Assembly (NCBI GenBank): GCA_017792445.1
Contig: CP051232.1
Span: 2,206,001-2,270,000, forward strand
DNA: 64,000 bases
DNA from: Maritimibacter sp.
GTDB taxonomy: Bacteria; Pseudomonadota; Alphaproteobacteria; Rhodobacterales; Rhodobacteraceae
Direction of reading: 5' to 3'
Numbering within the stretch: position 1 is the stretch's first letter; each line of letters opens with the position of its first letter. Positions 1 through 8,844 of the stretch are shown here, piece by piece. The translations under genes and the position numbers were made by a program. The notes beneath the pieces are model-generated. The model saw nothing but the letters and a program-made list of their open reading frames with translations, had not been told where the DNA came from and did no database searches.

Positions 1-434
1 GGGGACGCATCCGCCTTCCGCGTCACGGCGTCGTAGACCCGCAGCGGCTTGGCGTTGCAGTCGATCATCAGCGTTTGCGGAAACGCCAGTGCCGCCGAGC
101 CGTCGTCATCGTCCAGCGCCTTGACGCAGGCCGCAAGGTATTCGGGCGCGATCATGTCGTCATAGGCGGCCCAGCGGAAATAGGGGGCCGTGCTTTTGTG
201 GAACACGAAGTTGAAGTTCCCGGCGGCCCCAAGGTTCTTTTCGTGCCGGAACGCCCGGATTCGCGGGTCGCGCCGGGCGTAATCGGCAATGATCTCGGGC
301 GTTGAATCGGTGGACGCGTTGTCCGCGATCACCAGTTCGAAGTCCTCGAAGGTCTGCGCAAGGATGGAGTCCAGCGCCTGCGTCAGAAACGCCTCGCCGT
401 TCCAGACGGGCAGACCGATCGAGACGCGCGCCAT
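1..434 (-). CDS. Glycosyltransferase family 2, partial (3' end beyond left edge)
   Basis: The N-terminal ~144 residues of a GT-A fold glycosyltransferase are present; the gene runs off the left edge. I read the start as MARVSIGLPVWNGEAF, followed by the usual second-strand motif VIADNASTDST and a region around RWAAYDD where family members carry the DXD-type metal/nucleotide-sugar site. The ATG follows the TAA stop of the upstream methyltransferase gene with no gap, so it is the last visible gene of the minus-strand sugar operon running from rfbF. It probably transfers a sugar to a lipid-linked glycan on the cytoplasmic side of the membrane. The donor and acceptor cannot be read from sequence. 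Confidence 0.85.
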   Translation of the reverse strand, partial: MARVSIGLPVWNGEAFLTQALDSILAQTFEDFELVIADNASTDSTPEIIADYARRDPRIRAFRHEKNLGAAGNFNFVFHKSTAPYFRWAAYDDMIAPEYLAACVKALDDDDGSAALAFPQTLMIDCNAKPLRVYDAVTRKADAS

Positions 435-1604
435 TTACCCGGCCACCACTGCAAACTCGGGGTCCAGCCCCATCGCACGGACCTGTTCGGTGATCTCGGC
501 CTCGTAAAGCGCGTTAGAGATCAGGATTAGGTCGGGGCGCAGTTCTTTCAGGTCATCCGGTGAAACCACCGGAAGGGCAACGCCGGGAGCGTAAAGCCCG
601 TGCTTGCGCGGGTTCAGGTCGACCAGCGCGGCGAGCGGGGCGGCAGCCTCGCCAAGCGCGTTGGCGAAGGTGATGCCTTTCGACCCGGCGCCCCAGATCA
701 CCGCCTTGCCGTCCAGCTTGGACAGCCGGTCGCGCCATTCGTCCAGCAGGCCGTTCGATGCAGCCGAGAAGGCGGCCGCGTCCTGCAGGACGCCGTTCAC
801 GTCGGGCGATACCCAGCCGGCCTCGGGCTCGGACGGGCGGGCCTCGATCATCAGGAACTGGCCGTCATAGCCTTCGGTGATCGAAACGGGTGTGAACCCG
901 GCGCGGCGGAAGGCAGCCTCCATCGCGGGGGCCGTCCAGTAGCCGACGTGTTCATAAATCACGTCCCACATCGAGACCGCGCGCAGCATCCAGCCGGCGT
1001 TCGGAACCTCGAAGTAGACCGGAACGTCGCGGTCGCCGATCGCGCGCCGGATGTCCTGCAAAAGCGGCATCGGCGTGTCGAGGTGTTCCAGCACGTGACG
1101 GCACAGGATCGCGTCGAACGGACGGTCCAACTGGTCGGACCGGAAGTACTCCGGCACGATCTCGACGCCGTCGCGGGCGGTGAAGGGCGTTTCCTTGCCT
1201 TCCATCGACGGGTCGAAGCCGGTCGCGGTGGCGGCGCCGTGCTTGGACATCAGGTCCAGCATGTGACCGTCGCCACAGCCGATCTCGAACACGTGCTTGC
1301 CCTTCAGGTCGAACCGGTCGACCAGACCTTTCGCAAGTTCCTCGGCAAAGGCCTGAAACTTGGGAGAGAAGTGCAGCGCGTTTTCATAGCCCGGCGCGTA
1401 GACCATGCGCTCGGGCTCGAAGGCGGCGTTCCAGATCATCGCCGTTTCGGGGCAGATGACCAGATCCACGTCGCCCGCAGGCGCGGCGCGGGCCGCGTCG
1501 GCGTCGGGCCACAGCTGGTTGCAGATCACCGGCACGTTGCCGAGCTTGAACACGGGTTTCAGGTCGGTCGATCCGCTGACCGGGCAGTTCGTCGCAAGGC
1601 TCAT
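435..1604 (-). CDS. C-methyltransferase-like SAM-dependent methyltransferase (degenerate zinc site)
   Basis: 389 residues with the three-part layout of sugar C-methyltransferases: an N-terminal zinc-binding-like region, a class I SAM domain with motif I VFEIGCGDGH (about 105-114), and a C-terminal Rossmann-like domain beginning near VIWGAGSKGITFANAL. It is paralogous to the next gene (1604-2782) and to the C-terminal half of 2782-5109. Unlike them, the second Cys of both CxxC pairs is replaced (C7-S10 and C51-T54), and the catalytic-loop motif reads VIYEH instead of IYHEH, so a conserved Tyr is lost. It may have a changed substrate or be non-catalytic. It overlaps the upstream paralog by one base and abuts the glycosyltransferase downstream. 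Product annotation is firm at family level only. Confidence 0.88.
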   Translation of the reverse strand: MSLATNCPVSGSTDLKPVFKLGNVPVICNQLWPDADAARAAPAGDVDLVICPETAMIWNAAFEPERMVYAPGYENALHFSPKFQAFAEELAKGLVDRFDLKGKHVFEIGCGDGHMLDLMSKHGAATATGFDPSMEGKETPFTARDGVEIVPEYFRSDQLDRPFDAILCRHVLEHLDTPMPLLQDIRRAIGDRDVPVYFEVPNAGWMLRAVSMWDVIYEHVGYWTAPAMEAAFRRAGFTPVSITEGYDGQFLMIEARPSEPEAGWVSPDVNGVLQDAAAFSAASNGLLDEWRDRLSKLDGKAVIWGAGSKGITFANALGEAAAPLAALVDLNPRKHGLYAPGVALPVVSPDDLKELRPDLILISNALYEAEITEQVRAMGLDPEFAVVAG

Positions 1605-2782
1605 CAGACGGCCACCAGTTCGGGGTTCAGACCCATCTTCGCGAGGTCCGCGCCGATTTCCTTCAGGTAGATCGGGTTCATCACGATCACCGTATCGGGC
1701 GGCGTGTCCTTCAGGCTTTCCGGGCCGGATACAAGGTGGCCGGTGCCGGGCAGATAGCGGCCCTGCTTGAACGGGTTGATGTCGATGACCTGCGCCACCT
1801 CCTCGCCCAGACCGTTGGTGGTCAGGAACGACACGCCTTTCGAGCCGCCGCCCCAGATGGCGACGCGCTTGCCCTCGGCATGGCGCGACCGGACGAAGTC
1901 GGTCCAGTAGGCGCGGATCTCGGCAACCTTCTCGGGGAAGGATTTCGCCAGGGCGCGCACGGCGTCCAGATCGTCCTCTTCCGGCAGCGGCGGGCGGCCG
2001 GTGGACGGCTCGGCGTACTGGATGATGTACTGGTCGTCATAGGCCAGATACAGCTTGATCACGTCCATCCCGGCGCGGCGGAACAGGCGCGCGTGGCTGC
2101 CCAGCGTGAAGTACGAGCAATGCTCGTAGTAGATGTCCCAGAACGCGCCTTCATCCAGCACCCGGCGCACGTCCGGGGTTTCGAAGAAGATGCCGACATC
2201 GGTCCGCCCGTCGATCGCGGTGGCGATATCGTCCATGAACTGACCCACAGCCGGAATATGTTCCAGCGTGTGGCGGCAGACGACGAAATCAGGCGTCTCG
2301 GCGATGGTCTCGGGGTCGAAATACTCGCGCTGGAACTTGATCTCGTGCCCGTCCGCGCCCGGCAGACGTTCCGGGATGAAACCCGGATCGACGCCCAGCC
2401 CCAACGTGCCGGTCTGTTCTGCAAGCTCTTGCAGGAACTCGCCCTTGCCGCAGCCGATCTCGAGCGTCTTCTTGCCCTTCAGGTCGTACAGCGAGGCGAC
2501 TTCCGACGCGAGTTCCTTCGCGAAGCGATTGAACGTGCCCGAGAAGTGCTGGCTTTCCTCGGTGGTCGAGGCGTAGTCGACCTGCTCCAGCTCGAACACG
2601 GAATTGAAGACGAAGCCGCAGTCGTCGCAGAACTTCAGGACCAGAGGGCGGCGCGGGAAGTTCCGCGCCTCCTCTTCACTGTCCAGAAGGATGCAGCTTT
2701 GCACCGGGATCGCGTCCAGCCGATAGATTTCGGCCACGGATCCGGACCCGCAGGCGGGGCATTTGTGCAGTTCTTCACCCAT
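1604..2782 (-). CDS. Sugar C-methyltransferase family protein (second copy)
   Basis: 392 residues. The N-terminal zinc site is intact (C8-x2-C11 and C52-x2-C55), the SAM motif is LEIGCGKGEF (about 107-116), the catalytic-loop motif is DIYYEH, and the C-terminal domain starts at VAIWGGGSKGVSF. This layout matches enzymes that C-methylate NDP-4-keto-6-deoxyhexoses. I chose the ATG at 2782 because it overlaps the stop of the upstream gene in a TGATG arrangement and places the first CxxC at residue 8, as usual for the family. A longer in-frame extension to 2884 lies wholly inside the upstream gene and is rejected. It probably acts on a CDP-linked sugar made by the upstream rfbF product. Whether it really C-methylates, or methylates another position, is not visible. 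Confidence 0.88.
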   Translation of the reverse strand: MGEELHKCPACGSGSVAEIYRLDAIPVQSCILLDSEEEARNFPRRPLVLKFCDDCGFVFNSVFELEQVDYASTTEESQHFSGTFNRFAKELASEVASLYDLKGKKTLEIGCGKGEFLQELAEQTGTLGLGVDPGFIPERLPGADGHEIKFQREYFDPETIAETPDFVVCRHTLEHIPAVGQFMDDIATAIDGRTDVGIFFETPDVRRVLDEGAFWDIYYEHCSYFTLGSHARLFRRAGMDVIKLYLAYDDQYIIQYAEPSTGRPPLPEEDDLDAVRALAKSFPEKVAEIRAYWTDFVRSRHAEGKRVAIWGGGSKGVSFLTTNGLGEEVAQVIDINPFKQGRYLPGTGHLVSGPESLKDTPPDTVIVMNPIYLKEIGADLAKMGLNPELVAV

Positions 2783-5109
2783 CAGTTCGAGACGATCTCG
2801 AGGTCGGGGATCGGAACGACGAACTTGCCGCCGCGCGCAAGGAAGTCCTGCTGCTGCCGGATGATCTCGTCGCGGAAGTTCCACGGCAGGATCATCACGT
2901 AGTCGGGCTTGTCCGACTTCAGCTTTTCCGGATCGTCGATCGGGACGCGGACGCCGGGCATGTACTTGCCCTGCTTGTGGACGTTGCGGTCCACCGCGTA
3001 CTCGATCGCGCGCGAGTTCAGCTGAAGGAAGTTCAGCATGATCGTGCCCTTCGCCGCCGCGCCGTAAGCCGCGATGCGCTTGCCGTCGGCCTTGAGGTCG
3101 GCGATCAGCTTGCGCGCGTCGTCGCGGAAGGTGCGGACCCGCTGGCCGAAGCTTGCGTAGTAGTCGAACCGGTCAAGGCCAAGCTCGTGTTCCTCCGCAA
3201 GGATCTTGGTCACGGCCTCGGACGGCTCGTTCTTCTTGCCGAAGTACAGCCGCAGCGAGCCGCCGTGGATCGGCAGACGGCGCACGTCGTTCAGGTACAG
3301 CCCGTGGCGTTCGAACAGCGTTTGCGCCGAGCCCACCGAGAAGTAGCACAGGTGCTCGTGGTAGATCGTGTCGAACTCGATGAAGTCGATCAGGTCGCGG
3401 ACATAGGGGAACTCGACCGAGATCACGCCGTCATCGGCCAGCAGCGTCGCCATGCCGGCGACCAGATCGTTCTGGTCAGCGACGTGGGCGACCACGTTGT
3501 TGGCGATGATCACGTCGGCCTTGCGGCCCTGCGCGGCAAGCTCGCCGGCAACGCGGGTGCCGAAGAAGTCGTTGATCGTCTCGATCCCCTTCTCCATCGC
3601 CGCGGTGGCCGGCTGAAGCGCAGGGTCAATACCCAGAACCGGAACGCCTTTTTCCTTGAAGTTCTGAAGCATGTAGCCGTCGTTCGAGGCAATCTCGGCA
3701 ACAAGGCTGTCGGCACCGAGGCCACGCATCTCGATCAGTTCAAGCGCGTTGTCCCGGCTGTGCTTCAGCAGGTCCTCGGAGAAGGACGAGAAGTACAGGT
3801 AATCGTCGCCGAACATCTCTTCGGCGGGACGCGTTTCCAGAAGCTGCACCAAGGTGCAGTCCGGGCAATAGCCAAGACGCAGCGGCACCAGCGACTCGCG
3901 ACGATCAAGGATGCTGGGGTCCAGCAGGCCGTCCGAGCGGGGCATCAGACCCAGATCGAGGATCGGGTTCAGACCCTTGTGGCCGCAGGAGATGCAGCAC
4001 ACCTCTGCCGCGTCCGCTTCAAAGCCGGGCGCGATGGCGGCCTCGGGAGAGGCGGCGCGCTCGGCCAGCGCTTTTGGCGTGTGCTTCAGCGACTCGTCGA
4101 TGATGCCGTCGGCGATCAGTTTCTTGATATGGCCGATGCGCTGGTAGCGCGGGCCTTCGAACTGCTCCAGCGTCAGGTCGACGGCCTTGTAGGCTTCATA
4201 CAGCGACTCGGCGCCTTTGCGGGCGTCCCACTGCGGCTTGAACTGCGGCATCACGCGCTGGATCTTGTCGCAGTTCACGCGATAGCTGCGCTTGTCCGGG
4301 CCGGCATCGTCCGCGAAGGTCACTTCGCAGCCGGGCACGACCGAGGCGACGATCTCTGCCAGTTCCTTGATCTGATAGTTGTGATCGGTGACGCCGACGT
4401 TGAACGCCTCGTTCCGGATCTTCTCGACCGGGGTCGACAGGGTCGACAGGAACGCGCGGCTGATGTCCTCGATATGCGTGATCGGCCGCCACGGAGTGCC
4501 GTCCGATTTCATGTGGATGTTGCCGGTGGTCACGGCCCACGCCACGAGGTTGTTCAGCACGAGGTCGAAACGGATGCGCGGGCTGACGCCATAGGCCGTC
4601 GCCGAGCGCAGGAAGGTCGGGCAGAAGCCGTCGTCGGCCAGTTCGGCCAGCGCCTGCTCGGACCGGACCTTCGAGATGCCGTAGGGCGTCACGGGGTTGA
4701 ACGCGCCGTTCTCGTCGATGAAATCCGGGCCGGACGCGCCGTAGTTGGAACAGGAGGACGAGAACACGAAACGCTCGACACCGGCCGCCTTGGCGGCACG
4801 GGCGACGTTCATGGTGCCGTCGAAGTTGATGTCATAGGTCGTTTCGGGGCGGAAATCGCCCAGCGGGTCGTTCGACAGCGCCGCAAGGTGCAGCACCGCG
4901 TCGAAGCCCAGCAGATCGGCCGGGGTGACCTCGCGCACATCTTTCAGAAGCGTCGGAATATCCGGCATTTCGCCGCCCGGCTCGAAGGTGCAGCGTTCGT
5001 AAAGATCGCTGTCGATCCCGGCAACGTCATGGCCGGCCTCCAGAAGCATGGGGGTAAGTACGGTTCCGATATAGCCACGGTGGCCGGTAACGAGTACGCG
5101 CATCGTCAT
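2782..5109 (-). CDS. Fusion: NAD-dependent sugar epimerase/dehydratase + C-methyltransferase
   Basis: 775 residues in two enzymes. Residues 1-~340 are an extended SDR epimerase/dehydratase: nucleotide-binding GHRGYIG (9-15), SSS near 117-119 and the catalytic YGISK (Y143, K147). Residues ~365-775 are a complete C-methyltransferase: zinc Cys 372/375 and 415/418, SAM motif [11 protein letters not shown] (470-480), catalytic-loop YHEH (583-586) and a C-terminal domain from [15 protein letters not shown] chose the ATG at 5109 because it forms an ATGA overlap with the rfbF stop; an ATG two codons later (5103) is also possible. The fusion suggests that methylation and epimerisation/reduction of one keto-sugar are carried out by one polypeptide. 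No CDP-glucose 4,6-dehydratase is visible; it may lie beyond the left edge. Confidence 0.9.
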   Translation of the reverse strand: MTMRVLVTGHRGYIGTVLTPMLLEAGHDVAGIDSDLYERCTFEPGGEMPDIPTLLKDVREVTPADLLGFDAVLHLAALSNDPLGDFRPETTYDINFDGTMNVARAAKAAGVERFVFSSSCSNYGASGPDFIDENGAFNPVTPYGISKVRSEQALAELADDGFCPTFLRSATAYGVSPRIRFDLVLNNLVAWAVTTGNIHMKSDGTPWRPITHIEDISRAFLSTLSTPVEKIRNEAFNVGVTDHNYQIKELAEIVASVVPGCEVTFADDAGPDKRSYRVNCDKIQRVMPQFKPQWDARKGAESLYEAYKAVDLTLEQFEGPRYQRIGHIKKLIADGIIDESLKHTPKALAERAASPEAAIAPGFEADAAEVCCISCGHKGLNPILDLGLMPRSDGLLDPSILDRRESLVPLRLGYCPDCTLVQLLETRPAEEMFGDDYLYFSSFSEDLLKHSRDNALELIEMRGLGADSLVAEIASNDGYMLQNFKEKGVPVLGIDPALQPATAAMEKGIETINDFFGTRVAGELAAQGRKADVIIANNVVAHVADQNDLVAGMATLLADDGVISVEFPYVRDLIDFIEFDTIYHEHLCYFSVGSAQTLFERHGLYLNDVRRLPIHGGSLRLYFGKKNEPSEAVTKILAEEHELGLDRFDYYASFGQRVRTFRDDARKLIADLKADGKRIAAYGAAAKGTIMLNFLQLNSRAIEYAVDRNVHKQGKYMPGVRVPIDDPEKLKSDKPDYVMILPWNFRDEIIRQQQDFLARGGKFVVPIPDLEIVSN

Positions 5110-5882
5110 TTTTCCCAAACAGCCCAGGGTCGATCCCCGGAGTCCCAAAGTTTTTGCAGTGTGTGCTTGTCGCGCAGCGTGTCCATCGCCGCCCAGAAGC
5201 CTTCGTGGCGATAGGCCATCAGCTGACCGTCACGCGCAAGGTTCTCCAGCGGCGCATGCTCGAACATCACCATGTCGCCTTCGATATAATCGAAGACCTG
5301 CGGTTCCAGCACGAAAAAGGCGCCGTTGATCCAGCCCTCGGCCGTCTGCGGCTTTTCTTCGAAGGCGACGACCTGATCGCCGTCAAAGCGCATGTGACCA
5401 TAACGCGCTTGCGGCCGCACTGCGGTGATCGTGGCAAGCTTGCCGTGGCTCTTGTGGTAGGCAATCAGCTTCTTGATATCGATGTCCGACACACCGTCGC
5501 CCCACGTCAGCATGAAGGTATCCTCGCCGACCCACGGCTTCAGACGCTTCACACGGCCGCCGGTCAGCGTCTCGTCCCCGGTTTCCACGAGGTCGATCTT
5601 CCAAGGCGAGTGTTCTTTGTCGTGGCGCTTCAGCGGATCGGAGTTGTTCATGTCCACCGTCAGGTTGCCCGACAGCGTCCCGTACTCGACGAAATACCGC
5701 TTGATGTAGTCGCCCATATACCCCAGCGCGACGGCGAAATCGTTGAAGCCATAGTGGGAGTAGATCATCATGATGTGCCAGAGGATCGGCTTGCCGCCGA
5801 TCTCGACCATCGGCTTCGGTCTGACGCTTGTTTCCTCTGCGAGCCGGGTTCCCTTGCCCCCTGCGAGAATGGCGGTCTTCAT
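5106..5882 (-). CDS. rfbF: Glucose-1-phosphate cytidylyltransferase
   Basis: 258 residues. It forms CDP-glucose from CTP and glucose-1-phosphate, the entry to CDP-linked deoxy and branched sugars. The N-terminus [14 protein letters not shown] and the following [19 protein letters not shown] are the nucleotidyltransferase signature, and [11 protein letters not shown] carries the metal-binding Asp. Length and motifs match RfbF/DdhA rather than the longer RmlA or GalU types. The ATG at 5882 is preceded by CCGGAGAG at normal spacing, so an in-frame extension to 5927 is not needed. It is the first gene of the minus-strand operon, which continues by an ATGA overlap into the epimerase/methyltransferase fusion. 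Confidence 0.95.
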   Translation of the reverse strand: MKTAILAGGKGTRLAEETSVRPKPMVEIGGKPILWHIMMIYSHYGFNDFAVALGYMGDYIKRYFVEYGTLSGNLTVDMNNSDPLKRHDKEHSPWKIDLVETGDETLTGGRVKRLKPWVGEDTFMLTWGDGVSDIDIKKLIAYHKSHGKLATITAVRPQARYGHMRFDGDQVVAFEEKPQTAEGWINGAFFVLEPQVFDYIEGDMVMFEHAPLENLARDGQLMAYRHEGFWAAMDTLRDKHTLQKLWDSGDRPWAVWEK

Positions 5883-6207
5883 CAATAAACTCTCCGGTTT
5901 ACGTAAGGATGACGAAATGACATCCACGTTTCACTAGTCAGCGGAATGCGCTTGTTCTGGGTCAATTGTGTGAAAATCGACGGTCAAAAAAATCCTGTGA
6001 CACTCGAACAACATCCGCACGAGCGCAGGCCGGTCGGGGTCTTTTCCTCCCCCTCCGACCCACGCCGTTGAAATGGAAATACACCGAGTATCTCGCAGAT
6101 GTTAAGATACTGGGGGTTGGTTCGCGCGAGTCCGGGCATATGGTTGGCGGAAGCGTCCTGATTGTGCGTCGGGCATCAACAATGTCACGTGGGGTGAGTA
6201 GATTCAG
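5883..6207. other. Divergent intergenic region between rfbF and the beta-helix gene
   Basis: About 325 bases without a convincing gene, AT-richer than the flanks. It must hold the rfbF promoter (minus) and the promoter of the plus-strand beta-helix gene. There is a short inverted repeat, GGATG-N9-CATCC, at about 5908-5926 just upstream of the rfbF ribosome binding site, and a GGTCGG/CCGACC hairpin near 6030-6060. No consensus -35/-10 pair stands out. Confidence 0.5.
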
Positions 6208-7383
6208 ATGATCAATTTGCACGATAAAGTTGTACGGCATTCAACAGTCGAATCAAACGGGATTAATCGGGGCGGCCTCGGTTGGCGGTGGATCGCGCTT
6301 TTGCTCCTGTTCTGCGCCGGTCATCTGGTCCTTTCCGTCAGCGGCGCTGCCGCCGATGACCGGGCCCGGCTGAGTGCGGCGCTGGCCTCTGCGAAAGGCG
6401 GCGAGACCATCGTGCTTCCGGACGGCGACTATGGCCCGCTGACGATCAGTCAGACGTTCAGCAAACCGGTGACAATCAAGTCCGAGAACCCCCGCGGAGC
6501 CCGGTTCGGGGCTGTGAAGATCACCGGGGCGAACGTCATCCTGGACGGCGTCCTGACCTATGATCGTTTCACGCTGCACAACGCCTCTGGGATCGAGGTG
6601 CGCAGCAGCCGGCTCGCCGGATGGGCCGAGGCGATCGGATCGCAAAGCATCAAGTTCCGGAACAATGAGATTGCTGCGACGCTGATGCTGCAGAACGTTC
6701 TGGCTTTCGAAGTTTCGGGGAACTTCTTCTATGCCGAGGGTGGCATCAACGGCGACCACCTGACGATCGTAGACGAGACGCGAAGCGGTACGATCGCCAA
6801 CAACACGATGGCGGATGCCGCGCCAGTCATCAACGCAGACGGGTCTTACACTCACTCCGACGCGATCCAGTTCTATACCACGCCGAGCGCGCGCGATTGG
6901 CCCAGCAGTATCGTGATTCGTGGAAATTTGATCTACGACGATCCGGCCACCGGTGACGCCGGCGTGTGGATGCAAGGGATCAACGTCGGCGGCCGCGATG
7001 TTCTGATCGAAGAGAACCTTGTGATGGCGGGAACTCCTAATGCCATCATAGTCGCAAACAGCCCGGGCGGAATTGAGGTCAGGAACAACACGGTCCTGCC
7101 CTGGCCGGACGGCAGCGGCGGGAATATCCGGGTAAACGATACCTCGAATGGGGTTTACGTCGACGGCAACGTGAGCAGTTGGCTTTTCGATCAGGGCACC
7201 GCGGTTGTCGGCGACAATTTCATCTACGCCGTAGATTCTCACAGTTTTAATTTTAGGAACCTGTTCGAAATAAAGAAGGATGGCATGGTCTGGACCGACT
7301 TCGTGCCGAAAAAGGGGTCCCCGATCGACCTCGGTACACGATATGGTGCGCAGGAACGGCTAAAGGAGCTTTTGGCGCGTTAG
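6208..7383 (+). CDS. Secreted right-handed parallel beta-helix protein
   Basis: 391 residues. An N-terminal hydrophobic stretch (about 28-48, ending SGAAA) is a signal peptide or anchor after a longish basic leader. The rest has the short, N-rich, repetitive strands of a right-handed parallel beta-helix (for example ANNTMAD, IRGNLIYDD, IEENLVMAG, VRNNTVLPW, VDGNVSSW), as in pectate-lyase-like and mannuronan-epimerase-like proteins. The SHSDAIQFY-like segment near THSDAIQFYTT is reminiscent of catalytic regions in such folds. Its position inside a polysaccharide locus suggests a glycan-modifying or glycan-binding role outside the cytoplasm. The precise activity is unknown. Confidence 0.75.
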   Translation: MINLHDKVVRHSTVESNGINRGGLGWRWIALLLLFCAGHLVLSVSGAAADDRARLSAALASAKGGETIVLPDGDYGPLTISQTFSKPVTIKSENPRGARFGAVKITGANVILDGVLTYDRFTLHNASGIEVRSSRLAGWAEAIGSQSIKFRNNEIAATLMLQNVLAFEVSGNFFYAEGGINGDHLTIVDETRSGTIANNTMADAAPVINADGSYTHSDAIQFYTTPSARDWPSSIVIRGNLIYDDPATGDAGVWMQGINVGGRDVLIEENLVMAGTPNAIIVANSPGGIEVRNNTVLPWPDGSGGNIRVNDTSNGVYVDGNVSSWLFDQGTAVVGDNFIYAVDSHSFNFRNLFEIKKDGMVWTDFVPKKGSPIDLGTRYGAQERLKELLAR

Positions 7384-8534
7384 GGCGCGTCGGCGAGGTG
7401 GCGGACCAACTGGTCCGCCCTTCTGGCACCAACGTCCATCCAACCGTAGGCTTCGACGGCAGTCGCGCTGCGCGCGCCATAGTCCCGCAGGGTGTCGGGC
7501 GAGGAGGTCAACGTGCGCAGCGCTTCAACGATCGACTCGGGCCGGTCCGGGTCCACGTCGAGGTTGCACCCGCTCTCTTCTCCGATCCGCCCCGCACCCA
7601 TGGCGGATGCGATGATCGGCAGGCCATGCGCGGCGGCCTCATAGGTTACCAGCGGGTCGCCTTCCTCGTAGGACGGCAACACGAAGACGTCAGCTTTCTC
7701 GTACAGTGTTTCCACGTCGGTCACGAAACCCAGGGTTTCCACGTCGTCGCGGTTCAACTGGTCCGCGCATAGCGTCTGGATCACCGGATCGATCGTTCCA
7801 GCCAAAAGAAGCCGCCCTTTGATCCCCGCCACGGCCCACGCGCGTAAAAGCTGGTGCAGACCCTTCCGGACGCTGCCGGACCCGACGAACAGGACGGTCG
7901 GCCCTTCTTCCGGCACCTCGCGCCGGGGAGGGCGAAGTTGGTCAAGCGCCACCCCGTAGCTGGCGGGCAGGATACGGGTTTCATCTATCGCGCCCGCCAG
8001 CGAACGTTCGACACCCGAACTCGGCGCGAAGATGGCGGTGGTCAGCTTCAGCTTTTCGTTTTCTTCGTCGATCCGGGCCTGAGTGATGCCGTGCGCCGGC
8101 TCCAGACCTTCCGCCGAATACACGGCATCAAGGATCGAGCGGGCATGTTCCATCCGCGTGTTGATGCCCTCGGCGATGATCGGAAGGCCCATGTCGTGGA
8201 TCTTTTGATACACGTGAAGCGGTGCGGCGGGCCAAAGATAGGCAATATCCCCCTGCCGGATTTCGGTCATGTAACGGCGGTTGGTCCGGCGCGTGGCGCG
8301 GTCGGACACGACGCGATAAGGCGCGGCAGCAAGCGGCCCGGGCAGCGAGGCGCGGTAGTCGAGCCCCTCAAGCTGAGCCCGCGCGCGGTTCACGAACAGG
8401 GGACCTGTCAGGCCGCGCGAGGCCATGCCCTGCAACAGCCGGGTACAGGTGTAGCTTGGCCCGACACCGTCACAGGCCATTGGCAGCAGTGTAACCAGCC
8501 TTGCCAAGAACTTACCGTCACTCTCTTGCTTCAA
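7380..8534 (-). CDS. Glycosyltransferase family 4 (GT-B fold)
   Basis: 384 residues. The C-terminal half carries the GT4 donor-site pattern: GPTVLFVGSGSVRKGLHQLL, then LGFVTDVETLYEKADVFVLPSYEEGDPLVTYEAAAHGLPI with the E-x7-E nucleotide-sugar motif. The N-terminal half has a PMACDGVGPSYTCTRL acceptor-side loop. It is convergent with the beta-helix gene, overlapping its end by 4 bases, and is divergent from the Wzy-like gene. It presumably adds a sugar to the lipid-linked repeat of this locus; specificity cannot be assigned. Confidence 0.87.
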   Translation of the reverse strand: MKQESDGKFLARLVTLLPMACDGVGPSYTCTRLLQGMASRGLTGPLFVNRARAQLEGLDYRASLPGPLAAAPYRVVSDRATRRTNRRYMTEIRQGDIAYLWPAAPLHVYQKIHDMGLPIIAEGINTRMEHARSILDAVYSAEGLEPAHGITQARIDEENEKLKLTTAIFAPSSGVERSLAGAIDETRILPASYGVALDQLRPPRREVPEEGPTVLFVGSGSVRKGLHQLLRAWAVAGIKGRLLLAGTIDPVIQTLCADQLNRDDVETLGFVTDVETLYEKADVFVLPSYEEGDPLVTYEAAAHGLPIIASAMGAGRIGEESGCNLDVDPDRPESIVEALRTLTSSPDTLRDYGARSATAVEAYGWMDVGARRADQLVRHLADAP

Positions 8535-8844
8535 TGCGGCGCACCTTTCCGCAACGCAGAACGATTGGCAATAAATTGTTCCGACTCAAACGCCTTAGAG
8601 CCACCCATCTTGGGGCGAAGGCGGGCCGTGGGCGCATCGGGCTTGGCTGACTGTTTCCAAACCCGCCAGTCGGGCACCGGTCCGGGCATGGATTGTTGTC
8701 AGAGCCGAGTCGGCTTTGAGTGGCCGATACGGTAGGCATCGCATTGCGCGCGGTTCTCAATTATGACCGCCCGAATTGACGTGAGTACCCACCGCCAGTT
8801 CTTTAGACAGGACGGTGTAGTTGCCCAAAGGGGATTCGGATCGC
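8535..8844. other. Divergent intergenic region, no gene seen
   Basis: About 310 bases between the start of a minus-strand GT4 and the plus-strand polymerase gene. I see no credible coding sequence. It should contain two divergent promoters, but I could not identify consensus elements with confidence. Confidence 0.45.

Noticed and set aside
600-5214. Long plus-strand open frames opposite the methyltransferase/epimerase operon (up to 745 codons, 2977-5214)
   Set aside because: They are antisense shadows in GC-rich DNA: translations are rich in His/Arg/Gln/Val without family motifs, while the minus-strand frames have clear motifs and coupled starts and stops.
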